Source: Chara braunii (taxonomy: Eukaryota > Streptophyta > Charophyceae > Charales > Characeae). Taken from it: DNA of 55,683 nt. Below the pieces are notes generated by a model that worked only from the letters and a program-made list of their open reading frames with translations, made no database searches and was not told the origin of the DNA. A program made the position numbers and the translations under genes. Numbering within the stretch: position 1 is the first letter of the stretch; each line of letters starts with the position of its first letter. This document shows positions 43,776 to 55,041 of the stretch, piece after piece. The stretch spans positions 1,505,246 through 1,560,928 of the forward strand of contig BFEA01000338.1 in assembly GCA_003427395.1 (NCBI GenBank). The letters run 5' to 3'.

Positions 43776-44441
43776 CTACCAATGTCCCCGCATCCCTTTA
43801 GAACCAAACTCGTATAAGGCATTCATAGACGACCCGAAAACAAGGGTTTGTGGTTGTCCCTTCGTCGCTACCCTCGAGAACACCGAAATGTACTTCATCC
43901 TTACAAACCTACAGGCACCTTTGAAGGACTTACCGATGGCGTCACGCACACAACATGTCACTTGCTCTACCTCATGCCACTTATGAACCTCGTCAATTCG
44001 ACTGGCAATCTCCAAATCGGATTGTCCGTTCTCGTACAGAAGGCGCAAATTCCCTATGTTGGGACCAGAGATTCTAAGGTTGTTGCAAGAAACCAGCACT
44101 ACATCATCTACCAAAGTCCGCTTTCGGTTTGAACATGCCACACACAACACTTTGCAGAAGTCGGAACCGGCCACAGACAATCGTATGCAACAATATGACA
44201 CATTTTTTGGCTGTATTCCGGCACCGCGTAACGGATATACTTCCAAAAACGGATTGTAGGATGCACAGTCTAACAACTCTTGTTTCAAGTCTGCAGGCCA
44301 CACATGAGGTGACCTCGTGACGTTGTCCAGGCGAAGGTAAAACCGGTTATTCTCTTGCTGCCTGAGCGTGGCGCGTAGGGACGAAAGTTGCCTGACACCA
44401 ATGGCATAATGAGGTACTTTGATCGGACTTCCCCACTCCAT
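43776..44441 (-). CDS. Orphan gene D (221 aa), downstream of transposase-like copy 2
   Basis: Function unknown. ATG at 44439-44441 (MEWGSPIKVPHYAIG). The product contains RQLSSLRATLRQQENNRFYL, a Cys-rich middle (YCCIRLSVAGSDFCKVLCVACSNRKR), CNNLRISGPNIGNLRLLYE and VTCCVRDAIGKSF. The clustered Cys residues could coordinate metal, but no standard finger spacing is evident. It begins about 140 bp after the end of the transposase-like gene on the same strand, the position orphan gene A occupies after copy 1, yet I see no convincing similarity to gene A or C. No internal stop. Confidence 0.5.
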   Translation of the reverse strand: MEWGSPIKVPHYAIGVRQLSSLRATLRQQENNRFYLRLDNVTRSPHVWPADLKQELLDCASYNPFLEVYPLRGAGIQPKNVSYCCIRLSVAGSDFCKVLCVACSNRKRTLVDDVVLVSCNNLRISGPNIGNLRLLYENGQSDLEIASRIDEVHKWHEVEQVTCCVRDAIGKSFKGACRFVRMKYISVFSRVATKGQPQTLVFGSSMNALYEFGSKGMRGHW

Positions 44442-44580
44442 CGTATTAAACCGTAGACCGTAGACAAAATTCGCTACGCAAAATCATCGGAAAAATAATA
44501 TGCTCCATTCTGAATTCTCGTCCGTTCAAACAGTTATTTTACAAAAATCTCACTCCGCCACTCTATCGGGCAGACGTGCA

Positions 44581-47500
44581 CTAATCGCTCTTGTCCCCTC
44601 CATCTACACTCCCTTCACCAGATGAACCTTCACCAGATAGATTCAGATCGAGAAGTGCAGCTTCAGCATTCAGTCGAACACTGGAAGGAATGACAAGTCC
44701 AGTTGTGAATGGTCTTGTACCACGGACCGATCTCTCCCAACCAAAAGCGATCGAGTCAGCATCCTGCCATTGTGTGTGGTCAGTCATTTTCCATCGTTTT
44801 TCCCATGCGTTCTCATACAGTCGTTCGAGCGATTTTGCTCTCCCAGTCGACACCCAATTTTGCGAATTACAATCAACAACCACCCGAGAAAGAGCTTTGC
44901 CCACCCAGATTGGCACACCGCTGGACAGATCATCGTCGGAGGGGCGAAGGATAAGAAAAGTGCCCACGTCGACATGCACGAGGGGGTCGAAACTAGTCTT
45001 CGGGCGATTTTTTCTTCGTCCAACAAACAGCGGTTCCCTGTCATCGTCGATGTTGACACTGTGAGGAGAAGGTTGTTGATCGATGTCGAGGAGCCGTGGT
45101 CGTGGCCAAAAACTTCCCTGGGGTTGTGAGAACAACCCGTTGGCGATGATCTCATCGCCATGTTTGATAACCTCCTCCCAATAACACAAAGCTCTTTCTC
45201 TCCTACTCACCTCATGGTCATTGTAAGTGCACCACGTCGACCGCCTACTCTCCAGCAACTCGNGGAATCGAACAACACNATTTTTGNCATTCAAATAGTC
45301 ATTTCGAGGAAGGGGTTGCACATGAGGCGGGTCAAACGGCCATGAAGGACCAGCATAGCTTTCATCGGGGTTTTGATTGAACCAAAAAATCGGACCTTCC
45401 TCGGGCAACCATTCTTCATCATCGCAAAACTCCTTGTACAACATGCCCGGACTATCTCCAACCATCAAAAATTTAAGCAAGTGTGGTTTTGAAATACCGA
45501 TAATGTCTGACGCAACGCACGGGTCCACTATACTTATCCAAGCTTCCATCGTATCGAGGAAAATACATTTGGGAGACTTTTTTCGAGATTGCTCTATGAT
45601 CTCGAAGAACTCGTCCATAGTATAAGCGTCTACGTCTTTCAATTTCTTCGAGAAAACGCGGAAAGTAGCGTCAACGTCTGTATGGGTGTGTCCCACCAGC
45701 ATGAAACCTATTTCTACCTCTTCAAAAACTTTGAACTTAACCAACAGTGCAGCCAGGGCACATATGTACTTGTTCTTGTTTTCTCGCCAACAATTATCTG
45801 CTTGAATGCGCAAAAACCGTGGCAGTTGCGTCCCGCTCCCTTGAATTTCGACAAGGGTTCTCATAACACAAGTAGCGACCGTGTTGGAATCGTGTTTGAA
45901 ATACGGAAACCACGTGTACACATATATACTAGGGTTTCTGCCGTGTGCAATGACGCCTGTCAGATTAGTCTTCATCATCATCTCGTGCCTAAGTGCTTTC
46001 CAGTAGTTCGCTTGACCAATATGGGGGATAGTTGTTTTCTTCTGATCCATGCCGTCAATGATGAGACACAAACGCTCGTTCGGACGAACCATGGAATCAG
46101 TTTTCGCTCGATCGTAGTCCAATTTGTGTTCAACTTGCCTCCTTTGGTGTGCTTTCATATCCTCTCGAGCACGTTCTCGATCTCGAGGAAGAGCAGCATA
46201 TTGTATATGTTCCTTCAGTTCATGACAGACGGTGCACTTCGTGAACGTGTTAGATTGCGCGAGGGAAACGTTGAAAAAGTGTTTCCACCACAAATTATGA
46301 AAGTTGGACTCAGACACGACATCGAGGCCAGCGGCCAGAAAGTCGGATTGATGGACTCATAAATTGATCTCTTCGTCAAAGCAGCCGGGAGTCGAAGCTT
46401 CGGTCTGGAAACCCCACCTCGGTTAGCCACCTCATTCGGCATGCTATCCGCATGACACTCGATAAACGTTCTCATGCTGGCAAGCATGGCGACCGTTTTA
46501 TTGGTTGGCTTATATTTTCCCGTCAGGCCATGCTCGGAACGCACGTAGCCATTGTCGAAACGCTTTTTGTAGATGTAAAATGTATTACGCGAGACACCGA
46601 GTACATTGCAGTACGCCCTGACGCACATTGGACGTTCCAACTCCACAGGGCGGACACATTTCTGTCCACCCTCATTTACTGTGAAATCCTCAATACTTTT
46701 CATCCACCACTCATCTCGCTCTCGTGGACTCTTACTGTACAGTCTTTGTCTAACCTTTCGCACTTCCTCAGGCGACACGTCGTAACAACATCGAGCCTTG
46801 CAACATGCCATGCCGCGCACCATGAGCATTCTTTTTTTGGACAACATGTTTCTCGCTCTTTTATACAGTTCTTTCCTCCTAGTGTTCCTATTACCCATGC
46901 TATACCTTCGTCTTTTGTCTGGCAGAGGTGCGGGCAAAATCTGCAGTATCGCTCTTCTCTCTGCATCACCCCTGCCAGACGATTCCGACCCAGACTGGCT
47001 CTGACTTGAAATCGCATCATCACTTCGCATATGCGTTGGACTCGCCCGTGCTGTGGAAAGCTCCTCCGAAGAATAGTCGGTAACAACAAACTTCGTAGTA
47101 CTGGAGCTAGCGCGAAGCAAAGGTCCACTGGAATAGGACTGTTGTCCAGACGAGTAATCAGTGGCCACCAACCGCTCACTCTCGTCATCAGAGGATGCGT
47201 AAGAAACACCCATTGGCACGCAACTGCTGTGCGCCGAAGTTGTGGGGTGCACCTCGCCAGGAATGTGGAACTCTATCCGGGAGGTAGACGGTTCTTCGCC
47301 CGCGGACGTTGTTGCCAATTCTGTAGGCAGTTGGATGCAACCTCCAAAGCTCTCACGAAAAGCGAGATTCCGTTTTCTGGGGAAATCCGCAGCTGACTGT
47401 TGGAATGGCGAACTGTCCGAAGAGGTCGTCGGGGCCAACTCCACGTGTTGTAGCTGGCAATGCAAGTCAACAGCTTGTTCAGTTTCCATAGCCCGGTTCA

Positions 47501-47622
47501 TGCGGTCATTCGCCGAGCCTTCTTTGGCGCCGTCATGCAACCGTCGGTGCAGCGGATGGGATTCCCGTCAGCGCAATGGATTATTCTCTCTTGTGCGGTT
47601 TGAACGGGTCATTCGAATTCAT
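44581..47622 (-). pseudogene. DUF7869-like / putative transposase, copy 2, one frameshift
   Basis: An upstream ATG at 47620-47622 follows CTGTTTTGCAG (acceptor-like); the main frame opens near 47570. The first part (to about 46350) holds a Ser-rich N-terminus, CCKARCCYDVSPEEVRKVRQR, CVRAYCNVLGVSRNTFYIYKK and YESI. A one-base loss near 46354 shifts the frame. The second part (46317-44581) continues SESNFHNLWWKHFF, FTKCTVCHELK, LIIDGMDQKKT, IQADNCWRENKN and GHTHTDVDATFRVFSKKL. The core is otherwise uninterrupted, but three N lie at 45263-45287. It shares all signature motifs with copy 1 but differs widely elsewhere, so they are separate lineages and not a recent duplication. It lies outside the inner unit but inside the outer inverted blocks. 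Confidence 0.7.
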
Positions 47623-48237
47623 GTCCACACCCTGCAAAACAGCGGAGCAAATTGTTAGCACGGTCAGATTTACGCGTTGAGGGCACAAAGTTCGTCGGGA
47701 TCCAAATTTGGCGGGTGCAAGAGTCCCAAGGAACCTTTTTTCGCGCGGCTTGTGTCAGCGGAAGGTAGCACCAGTGGGTGCACACAAGGAACGCTATGTT
47801 TGGGCGAATAGAAGGAAGGCTCTGTTGTCGGTGAACGATAGCACGCGCAGAATAAAGGGTAGTGGTGGATGCACCACCACACAATTCGGCGCAGCGCGAC
47901 CCCAAACTGACCACTATAAACACCGATTCTCACCATCGTCTAACCGAGCTCGTGCGGTGTTCCATTCGCTGGCACTAGTGCAATAGGTATCGAACACGAA
48001 CATCTCCATTGCGCAGATAAGAAAAATGTAGAAAAGGATGAAAGATCCCCCCTTCAACCCTTCCAAACATTGATACGGCCAGTCGAGAAGGCGACCCCCG
48101 ATTCACGCGCCGGGAACGTCGACGTGCAGCAGCGCGAACCGGACAGCACGCAGAAACACAAGCATGTCTGCGTCAAGACTCCGCACACCGCAATGGTCAA
48201 AACCCTTGGGGGGCAAAAAAGATCGAGGGTGAGAAAA

Positions 48238-48362
48238 ATTGCTCGCCTTCTGAAATGCCCTTGAAGGGGTTTATGGGGGTTGCTGACGGTGACAACGGTC
48301 GTGTCCCTTATTTTCGGCAACCCCCATGAACCCCTTGAAGGGCATTTCAGAGGGCGAGCAAT
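48238..48362. repeat. Foldback hairpin 1 (46-base arms, 33-base loop)
   Basis: Arms 48238-48283 and 48317-48362 are complementary at 43 of 46 positions. The arm contains GCTCGCC, TTTCAGA-like sequence and CCCTTGAAGGGG, itself nearly palindromic. The loop reads GACGGTGACAACGG-CGTGTCCC. Confidence 0.9.
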
Positions 48363-49261
48363 GTCTCGCACCCGCAGTCCTTTCACAATTAACTCACACT
48401 CGAAGCTCCAGGCGCCATGCGAAGGACGGATAGATTTGCGCCGTTCCTCAAAGTCCACCAGGATCCGGACTTGGCGGATTTGCCTGCAGCGAGTAACAGG
48501 TTTTCGCGCGGCTGCAGGTATTGGAATGGGTGGATGGCGTTTGCACAGAAGCAGGCGATGCTCGGCCGCACCGCATTTCGGGGCGGCGATGAACGAAGAT
48601 CCACAACACACTGGAAATGGACCCGGCCAGTGACACCATCGTCAACCCCAATAAACCCCTTTCAGGGCAAGTCACAAGGCGAGCACTTTTCCGCACTACC
48701 AGGCCGCCGGCATTGAAGACGGACTGGGCAGTCCAAGCTGTTGAAAATAACGGTCAGATTTACGGGGAGCCTCTAAGTTCGCCGGGATCCGAATTTGGCG
48801 GGTGCTGGAGTAGCAAGGAACCTGTTTTCACGCGGCCTATGACAATGGAAGGTAGCGCCAGTGGGTGCACACAAGGAACGCTATATTAGGGCGAAAAGAA
48901 GGAAGGCTCTGTTGTCGGTGAACAATAGCACGCGCAGAACAAAGGGTAGTGGCGGATGCACTACCACACAATTCGGCGCAGTGCGACCCCAAACTGACCC
49001 CTATAAACACCGATTCTCACCATCGTCTAAGCGAGCGCGTGCAGTTTCTCCATTCACAGGTACTAGCGCAAGAGCTTATCGAACTCGGACATCCCCACTG
49101 CACAGACAAGAAAAATGTAGAAACGGATGAAAGATCCCCCCTTCAACCCCTTCCAAACATTAATTCGGCCAGTCGAGAAGGCGACCCCCGATTCTGTGAC
49201 AAGACTCCGCACACCGCGACGGTCAAAAACCTTGGGGGGCAACAAAGATCGTGGGCGCGAA

Positions 49262-49389
49262 AAATTGCTCGCCTTCATAAATACCCTCGAAGGGGTTAAT
49301 GGGGTTGCCGACGGTGACAACGGCCGTGTCCCTTATTTTCGGCAACCCCCATGAACCCCTTGAAGGGCATTCCAGAGGGCGAGCAATTT
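49262..49389. repeat. Foldback hairpin 2 (about 48-base arms)
   Basis: Arms 49262-49309 and 49341-49389, with more mismatches than hairpin 1 but the same loop (GACGGTGACAACGG-CGTGTCCC). Related single arms with the loop in the opposite orientation lie near 48612-48690, 49615-49685 and 50265-50345. Confidence 0.85.
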
Positions 49390-50750
49390 CTCGCACCCAC
49401 AGTCCTCTCGCAATCAACTCACACTCGAAGCTCCAGGCGCCACGCGAAGGACAGATAGATTCGCGTCAATCCTCAAAGTCCGCCAGCATTCGAACTTGGT
49501 GGATTCGCCTGCATTTGGAACGGGTGGATGGCGTTTGCACAGAAGCAGGCGATGCTCGGGCGCACCGCATTTTGGGGCACCGATGAACGAAGATCCACGG
49601 CACACCGGAAATGGACCCGGCCAGCTACACCGTCGTCAACCCCAATAAACCCCTTTCAGGGCAACTCACAAGGTGAGCAATTTTGCGCGCTACCAGGCCG
49701 CCGACATTGAAGACGGACGGAGAAGTCCAATCCGTTGAAAACAATGGTCAGATTCACGCGGAGCCTCGAAGTCCGCCGGGAACCGAATTTGGCTGGTGCT
49801 GGAGTAGCAAGGAACCTGTTTTTGCGCGGCCGGTGTTAGTGGAACGGAGCGCCAGCGGGTGCACACAAGGAACGCTATACTTGGCCGCACAGAAGGAAGG
49901 TTCTGCCGCTCTCAAGTTGTCGTTGTACGATAGCACGCGCAGAGCAAAGGGCAGCGGTGGATGCACCACCACAAAATTGGGCGCAGCGCGACCCCAAACT
50001 GACCCCTAGTGCAAGAGTTCATCGAGCCCGGACATCTCTACCGCGCAGACAAGAAAAATGTAGAAATTGATGAAAGACCCCCCCTGCAACCCTTCCAAAC
50101 CCCGATTCGGCCAGTCGACAAGGCGACCCCCGATTCGCGCGCCGGTAACGTCGACGTGTGAAAGCGCGAACCGGAAAGCACGCAGAAACATGATCATGTC
50201 TGCGACAAGAATCTGCGCACCGGGACGATCAAAACCCTCTGGGGGCAACAAAGATCGACGGCACACCGACAAGGGACACGGCCGCTATCACCGTCGGTAC
50301 CCCCACAAACCCCTCGAAGGGCATCTCAGAAGGTGAGCAATTTTTCGCACCCACAGTCCTCGCGCAATCAACTCACACTTGAAGCCCCAGGTCTCATGCG
50401 AGCACTTTTGCGTGCCCGGAGGCCTCTGATCAGAACACACTCGACAGTCGTGGTCGTCGAAAAGGGCGGCTAAATTTACGCGGGACCTCAAAGTCCGTCG
50501 GGATCCGAACTTGGCGCTTGCTGGACTGGCTAGGAACCGATATGCACGGGGGTCGACGGATATTTGGGTGACGGGTGTGGAATTGCACAGAAGGAACGCT
50601 AGGCTTGGCTGCATGGTGAGAGAGGTCCTGCTGCTACTCACAAGTGTTTGTTTGAACAGAGCACGCACAACAGAAACGGTCGTCGCAGGTGCACCACGTC
50701 GGAAATCGGCGCGGCGAGGCCCCCAATAGACCCCCATGGACCCCGATTCT

Positions 50751-51392
50751 CCTCATCGACAAAGCGAGCACTTGCGGCGATCCAGTCGCAAATATTGTCA
50801 TCCTTGATGACAATGACTGCAAGCACAAAAAAAAAAAATGACCACGGCTGGTGGACCCCCGATTAGTACCGCAGACAAGGCGAGCTCGCACTCGGGTAAT
50901 GGCAGGTTCCACAGCCAGGATCATGGGACCACGAACGGGTGCCAACCACGAAGTCCGCCCGGATCCGAACTTCAGATCGGTTGCCGCGTTCGACCGAGAG
51001 CATTAAACACTTTGTTTTTGCTGGGGTCCCATTGACAGGACTGTTTTTTTGTGGCAACGCCCCTGAAAAAACAGTCATGCAACCAGGACTCTGAAAAGAT
51101 TCATGCAAACCTTAAGCGTCTTATTTCAGCAACGTGGTCGAAACAACAATAATCATCCGAGCAGCTCGCGACTTCGCATGCTTCAGATTGCAAGTCCGCC
51201 GGGATCCGAACTTCGACGCACGCTGACAACTGGCATGGCGTTATGAACTATCGACCCTACGATCGAAAGCTGGAAACTGTGTCCCGCAAAATGTAGTCAT
51301 CAGGGCAACCCGGGATGGCATTGTGACTGCGAACGTGAAACCAACAACCGCGAAACAAAAAATGTGGAGTCGCGTATGAAAACCTGCCAAAA
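50751..51392. other. Non-coding, with scattered satellite fragments
   Basis: Contains AAGTCCGCCCGGATCCGAACTT at about 50950 (over-long motif given as start and end: AAGTCCG ... CGAACTT) and AAGTCCGCCGGGATCCGAAC at 51190, both pieces of the satellite family. A T-run/A-run pair and GACTGTTTTTTTGTGGC/ACAGTC near 51040-51075 form a weak stem. No gene is seen. Confidence 0.5.
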
Positions 51393-51496
51393 TGGGAACT
51401 TCGGATCCCGGCGAACTACAACAATCATGCGCTATTACCGCTTTCGCGAGAGCACTGCGCATGATTGCTGTAGTTCGCCAGGATCCGAACTTCCCA
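51393..51496. repeat. Foldback hairpin 3 (40-base arms, 24-base loop)
   Basis: Arms 51393-51432 and 51457-51496 match at 37 of 40 positions. Each arm carries the AAGTTCG/CGAACTT satellite motif around GATCC. It lies about 120 bases from the inner edge of block C. Confidence 0.9.
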
Positions 51497-51618
51497 TCTC
51501 GCCAGGCAACCACACGCCACGCGCTGTTTTTTGTTTGGCTGTTGTTGGTTTCGCGCTTGCAGTGACAATGGCGACCCCTCTTGCCTCGATGACTGAGACG
51601 TTTCCCGGAGGCGGCCGG

Positions 51619-52370
51619 TGTCGGTGCGAATACCCTTACAAGGGTATCCGCCCTGGTTTTTGCAAGTAATAGAAAATTGTTTGGTTTAAAGTTTAAGTAT
51701 ACCGCGCTAAGCACGGCTGCGTTTGTAATTGCGTTGACTGGGTGGTTGACCACAATAGCGAGTGCGTGGGCGCGCAAGTTCAAGGCGCGCGTGATTCTTT
51801 TCTGTTGTTGATCGTAAAGCCGGCCCGGACCTCAGTCATTTTGCTTAGTGATATTGTTATTTATTTATTTTTGATTAAGCAGGAATTAAGGATATTTTCG
51901 TTTGATTGGTGCATTTGACCGAGTCAAGCGCGCGTGCAGAGAACGACCCCGACGACGGCATCGGCAATAACGGCGCGATTTCGTGCGGTAAGCGGGATGT
52001 CGTAGGACGACAGCGCGGGGCAATTATGGCATGGTATAAGCAAGCCGGCGCGGGCACTAAAAGCCGCGCAACCATTTTCGTTGGCCCAAAGCGCCGTGCC
52101 ACACCGTCTTATATGGCACTCGGCGTGTTTTGGTCTCAGGCTTGGGCTTAGCCCTATAGGTTACGGCGTCGGATTATTACAACGGAGGTTTGGGGATCGA
52201 GGCCGGCAGACGTCGGCGTGGTGGCAGTGGAGCATCGAGGAGGGAGCCGATGGGGTTGAGGGTCTGGCAGGGCTATCCCTTTTGGTTTTTGCCATCAACG
52301 GCGTTCGATCGGTGGCGGCATTTTCTAAATAATTTATTCTAATATCGTATTTCTTTTATATACCCCGGCG
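51619..52370 (+). repeat. Inverted block C, right copy; begins TGTCGGTGCG
   Basis: Reverse-complement match to 9590-10389. The boundary is sharp at TGTCGG; upstream flanks differ (GGCGGCCGG here, GGTACCCGT in the same sense at the left copy). The palindrome ATACCCTT (51630-51637) / AAGGGTAT (51640-51647) lies just inside. A TATAAG box follows at 52035-52040. Confidence 0.85.
52035..52040 (+). promoter_or_regulatory. TATA-like box in block C, right copy
   Basis: TATAAG in a GGCATGGTATAAGCAAGCCG context, pointing right and outward; mirror of the box at 9969-9974. Confidence 0.45.
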
Positions 52371-53649
52371 GGCCGTTTGATTTGGACGGGGCACCGGATC
52401 AAGTGGCCGTCACGGCAGTCGGGGACCTTGAGCGAGTGCCCCGTTTGACGGGTCCCCGTGTTTGGGGTGCTGGCAAAAAGTCCTTCCTTACGCCGTGGTT
52501 GAAAAACCACGACGCAATGAGGGTTGGGTTGTAATTGCGGTTGAGGAAAAAGGACCGGTAACACTAAATGTATATGGCCTACACTTCGGGCTCGGTGGGG
52601 TCGCATGGGGGTGTGTTGAGTCATGAGACGGACTAAAGGGTGACTATAAAATGTTTTTGTGACCACGCCGAGGCTACCCCATAGTAGCGACACTCGTGTC
52701 CAAGTCTCCGATGAGGGAACACGCCGGTTCTTGCTACTACCCCGAGAATTGCACCGGGCCCGGNTCCCCAAGGCCNGCGCAAGGGGGCTTGCAGTACGCC
52801 GCGTGGTGACCGGCTGTTCCGGTGGGATCTGGCTACTGGAGGACCGAAGTGGTGTCGGGCTCTGCCAAGGAAGAGGGGNCGGGCGGGGCTTACAGTGGGG
52901 TGCAGTTCCCCACGTAGCATCCGCTGAGAAGAGGTTGGAGTGTGAGTATGCCCCTTGGGAACCGTTAGAGGAAAACTATGCCAGGGCGGAGTAGGCCCGA
53001 ACACTATAGTGGGAGCGGTACAGACGTGCAGATTGTCAGTCGGAGTTTGGGTATAGGGGCGAAGACTACTCGAACCGTTTAGTAGTTGGATCCCTCCGAA
53101 GTGTTCCTCAATCGCTCGTCGGACTTGGGTATGGGGGCGAAAGACTAATTGAACCGGCTGGTAGCCTGATCCTCCCGAAGTTCTCCCTCGGGCTGGCCAG
53201 GTAGTGCTGCAGCGAGCGAAGCAGAGGCAACGGCAGTGGCGTTACGGGCGGTGAACCGACGGGTGGCGTGGGTCCGACTGGGCAGCGCCAACAGCAACGG
53301 GGGACAGCGCAGCGGGCCGACAGACAGATAGCCCAGGGTACAGCAGCGGGTGAACCCGGACGAGGGTGGCGCCGGGTACATGCGGGAAGAAGAGATCATG
53401 AGGGGAGGGATGACGGGTGCATTCGGGGCGATGAGCGAAGTGACGGAGATGACGTGCGGAGCACAGTGAGGGAGGGACGGACGCTGAAGGGTAGCGGGCG
53501 TGACCAGCAGCGAGCGCAGTAGGGAGCGAGCGCTCGGCTCGGGCGTTTACGGATGACGAAGTAGAGGGGGAGAAAGACAGATGAACCTAGACGGCATGCT
53601 GCACGGGGTGCATACAGGATAAGCAGGGCTCAGCAAAGCAGCAGCGGGC
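52371..53649. other. Non-coding, G-rich, with a 78-bp tandem duplication
   Basis: CGGAGTTTGGGTATAGGGGCGAA-GACTA at 53041 recurs diverged as CGGACTTGGGTATGGGGGCGAA-GACTA at 53119 (each given in pieces under 20 bases apart from the joining). A few N. No gene is seen and there is little similarity to the left counterpart. Confidence 0.5.
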
Positions 53650-53900
53650 TATGGCGAGGGGAGAAAGTGATTATGAGCCCGTTACTCAACGGAAACGGGC
53701 GAGCAAAGACTCATGTCCGGTATTTTTGGTCGTGGTGAATCGTTTGGTAAGGTTAGTTCGGGTGATAGGTTAGTAGGTTAGGAGGTTAATAAGAAAGTTA
53801 GTGCGTGGGCTATGGAGAAGAGGCGAGGTGAAGAAGGAAGGAAAATCGAGATGGTGCTCGAATTCTGGATGAAATCAAGCTGGAATAGAGGTCAGAGTAG
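53650..53900 (-). repeat. Inverted block B, right copy, with conserved hairpin
   Basis: GCCCGTT (53677-53683), a 10-base loop, then AACGGGC (53694-53700), matching the hairpin at 8904-8933. The surrounding similarity is weak. Confidence 0.5.
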
Positions 53901-55041
53901 GGGTTTTGAAGTGAGCTGAAGCCATCTATGAGGTTAGTTTTGATAGAGAGGTAGTAGATTTGAAGTAAAAAAAAAAAGAAAAAAAAAGGGGGGGGGTGAG
54001 TGAACCTAGGCTGAAGGATGTGCCAGGTGAGGAAAGAATCTAGCCGCCGTTGCGGGCAGATTCGTTCGATTTTGGTAGACCCCACTAACGCAAGCAGCGG
54101 GAGGCCAGCTGAGGGATCGAGGTACTTACCTAACTGTCAGAGCGGGGGAGGCGCATCAAGGTGGGGACCATCCAGTTTGGATCCAGTTTGGATGTCTGTG
54201 TTGCCTGTAACTGATGTCGGGTGTTTGTTAGGGTGACTTCTTGACTCAGAAGGTTGACTACCTTATCGTTGGTGCCTTGTGCTCTGTTCCACAGGCCACC
54301 AACCTGCGGGTCTGCTTGCCCAGTTATCCCCTGCAGTGGCTGTTGCTCGGCTATGAAGTATTTGTAACCGAGCCTTCTAAAGTTACGGCTTGTACCTGAG
54401 GTCAGGGCCGGTAGGCCGTGCAGCCTGCTAAGTGAGAACTAGTAGTGGGCTGTAACGANGTGAAGNGGTGAGCTNAAGGTGGGCTGCNGANAGAANACTG
54501 TGGAACTACCGTAATGGACTGCTGACAGGAGGCTCTGAAACTATGGGCCGAGGGCTGGAACAGCGAAGGAGGGCTTGCTTACTGACCATGGNGGNCTGTT
54601 AGGGGTAGGCTGTTGTGTTCCGTTGNTGTTGCCGCTGATCTAGGCCACTGTATACTGCCGGTATCGCGAGATGTGCACAAACTATTNTTGNGGATGGCAC
54701 ACGAACAGCTNCTGCTACTGATAGATTATGTCTAGGNCATNGCTGTGTGCCANAGCNTTGCCGCTGGGCACAACNGTTNTGGGCGAGAGACTATGTATGA
54801 GTTGTTGTTATTAGTTGCTACACATCACGGTTTGCTGCTGTTGACTGATTCAGGCTGTTGAGCAATCNCGACCGGGCTAAGGAAGGGTGTTGGGAGATTG
54901 ANGAGGAANGGTTGGACTGCAGAAAGGGCTGNTGATGCAGCATGGTAGAATGGTGGTGAAGGGAGTTANTGCTGCAATTTGATAAGTCATCAGAGGATTG
55001 GCTTCAGTAGTTTAACCGGAGTCTTGACCAAGCTGTTACAT
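53901..55041. other. Non-coding stretch with many single N
   Basis: An A-run with a G-run at about 53967-53996, and scattered single N from 54459 onward, showing low-quality assembly. No gene is seen. Confidence 0.5.

Larger units (their letters stand above)
47660..50750. repeat. Satellite-like array, four units of about 0.7-1.1 kb
   Basis: The phrases GGTCAGATTYACGCG, CCGGGATCCGAATTTGGC, GGGTGCACACAAGGAACGCT and GAAGGAAGGCTCTG recur with starts near 47664, 48752, 49746 and 50470 (the last shorter and more diverged). A half-unit (TTTGCACAGAAGCAGGCGAT) at 48535 and 49527 suggests a nested duplication. Open frames are repeated in each copy but have no domain. No gene is supported. Confidence 0.85.

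Noticed and set aside
1-47622. Alternative genetic code reassigning TGA or TAG
   Set aside because: Stops fall at positions of different residues, genes also carry frameshifts, and intact frames end normally at TAG, TGA or TAA.
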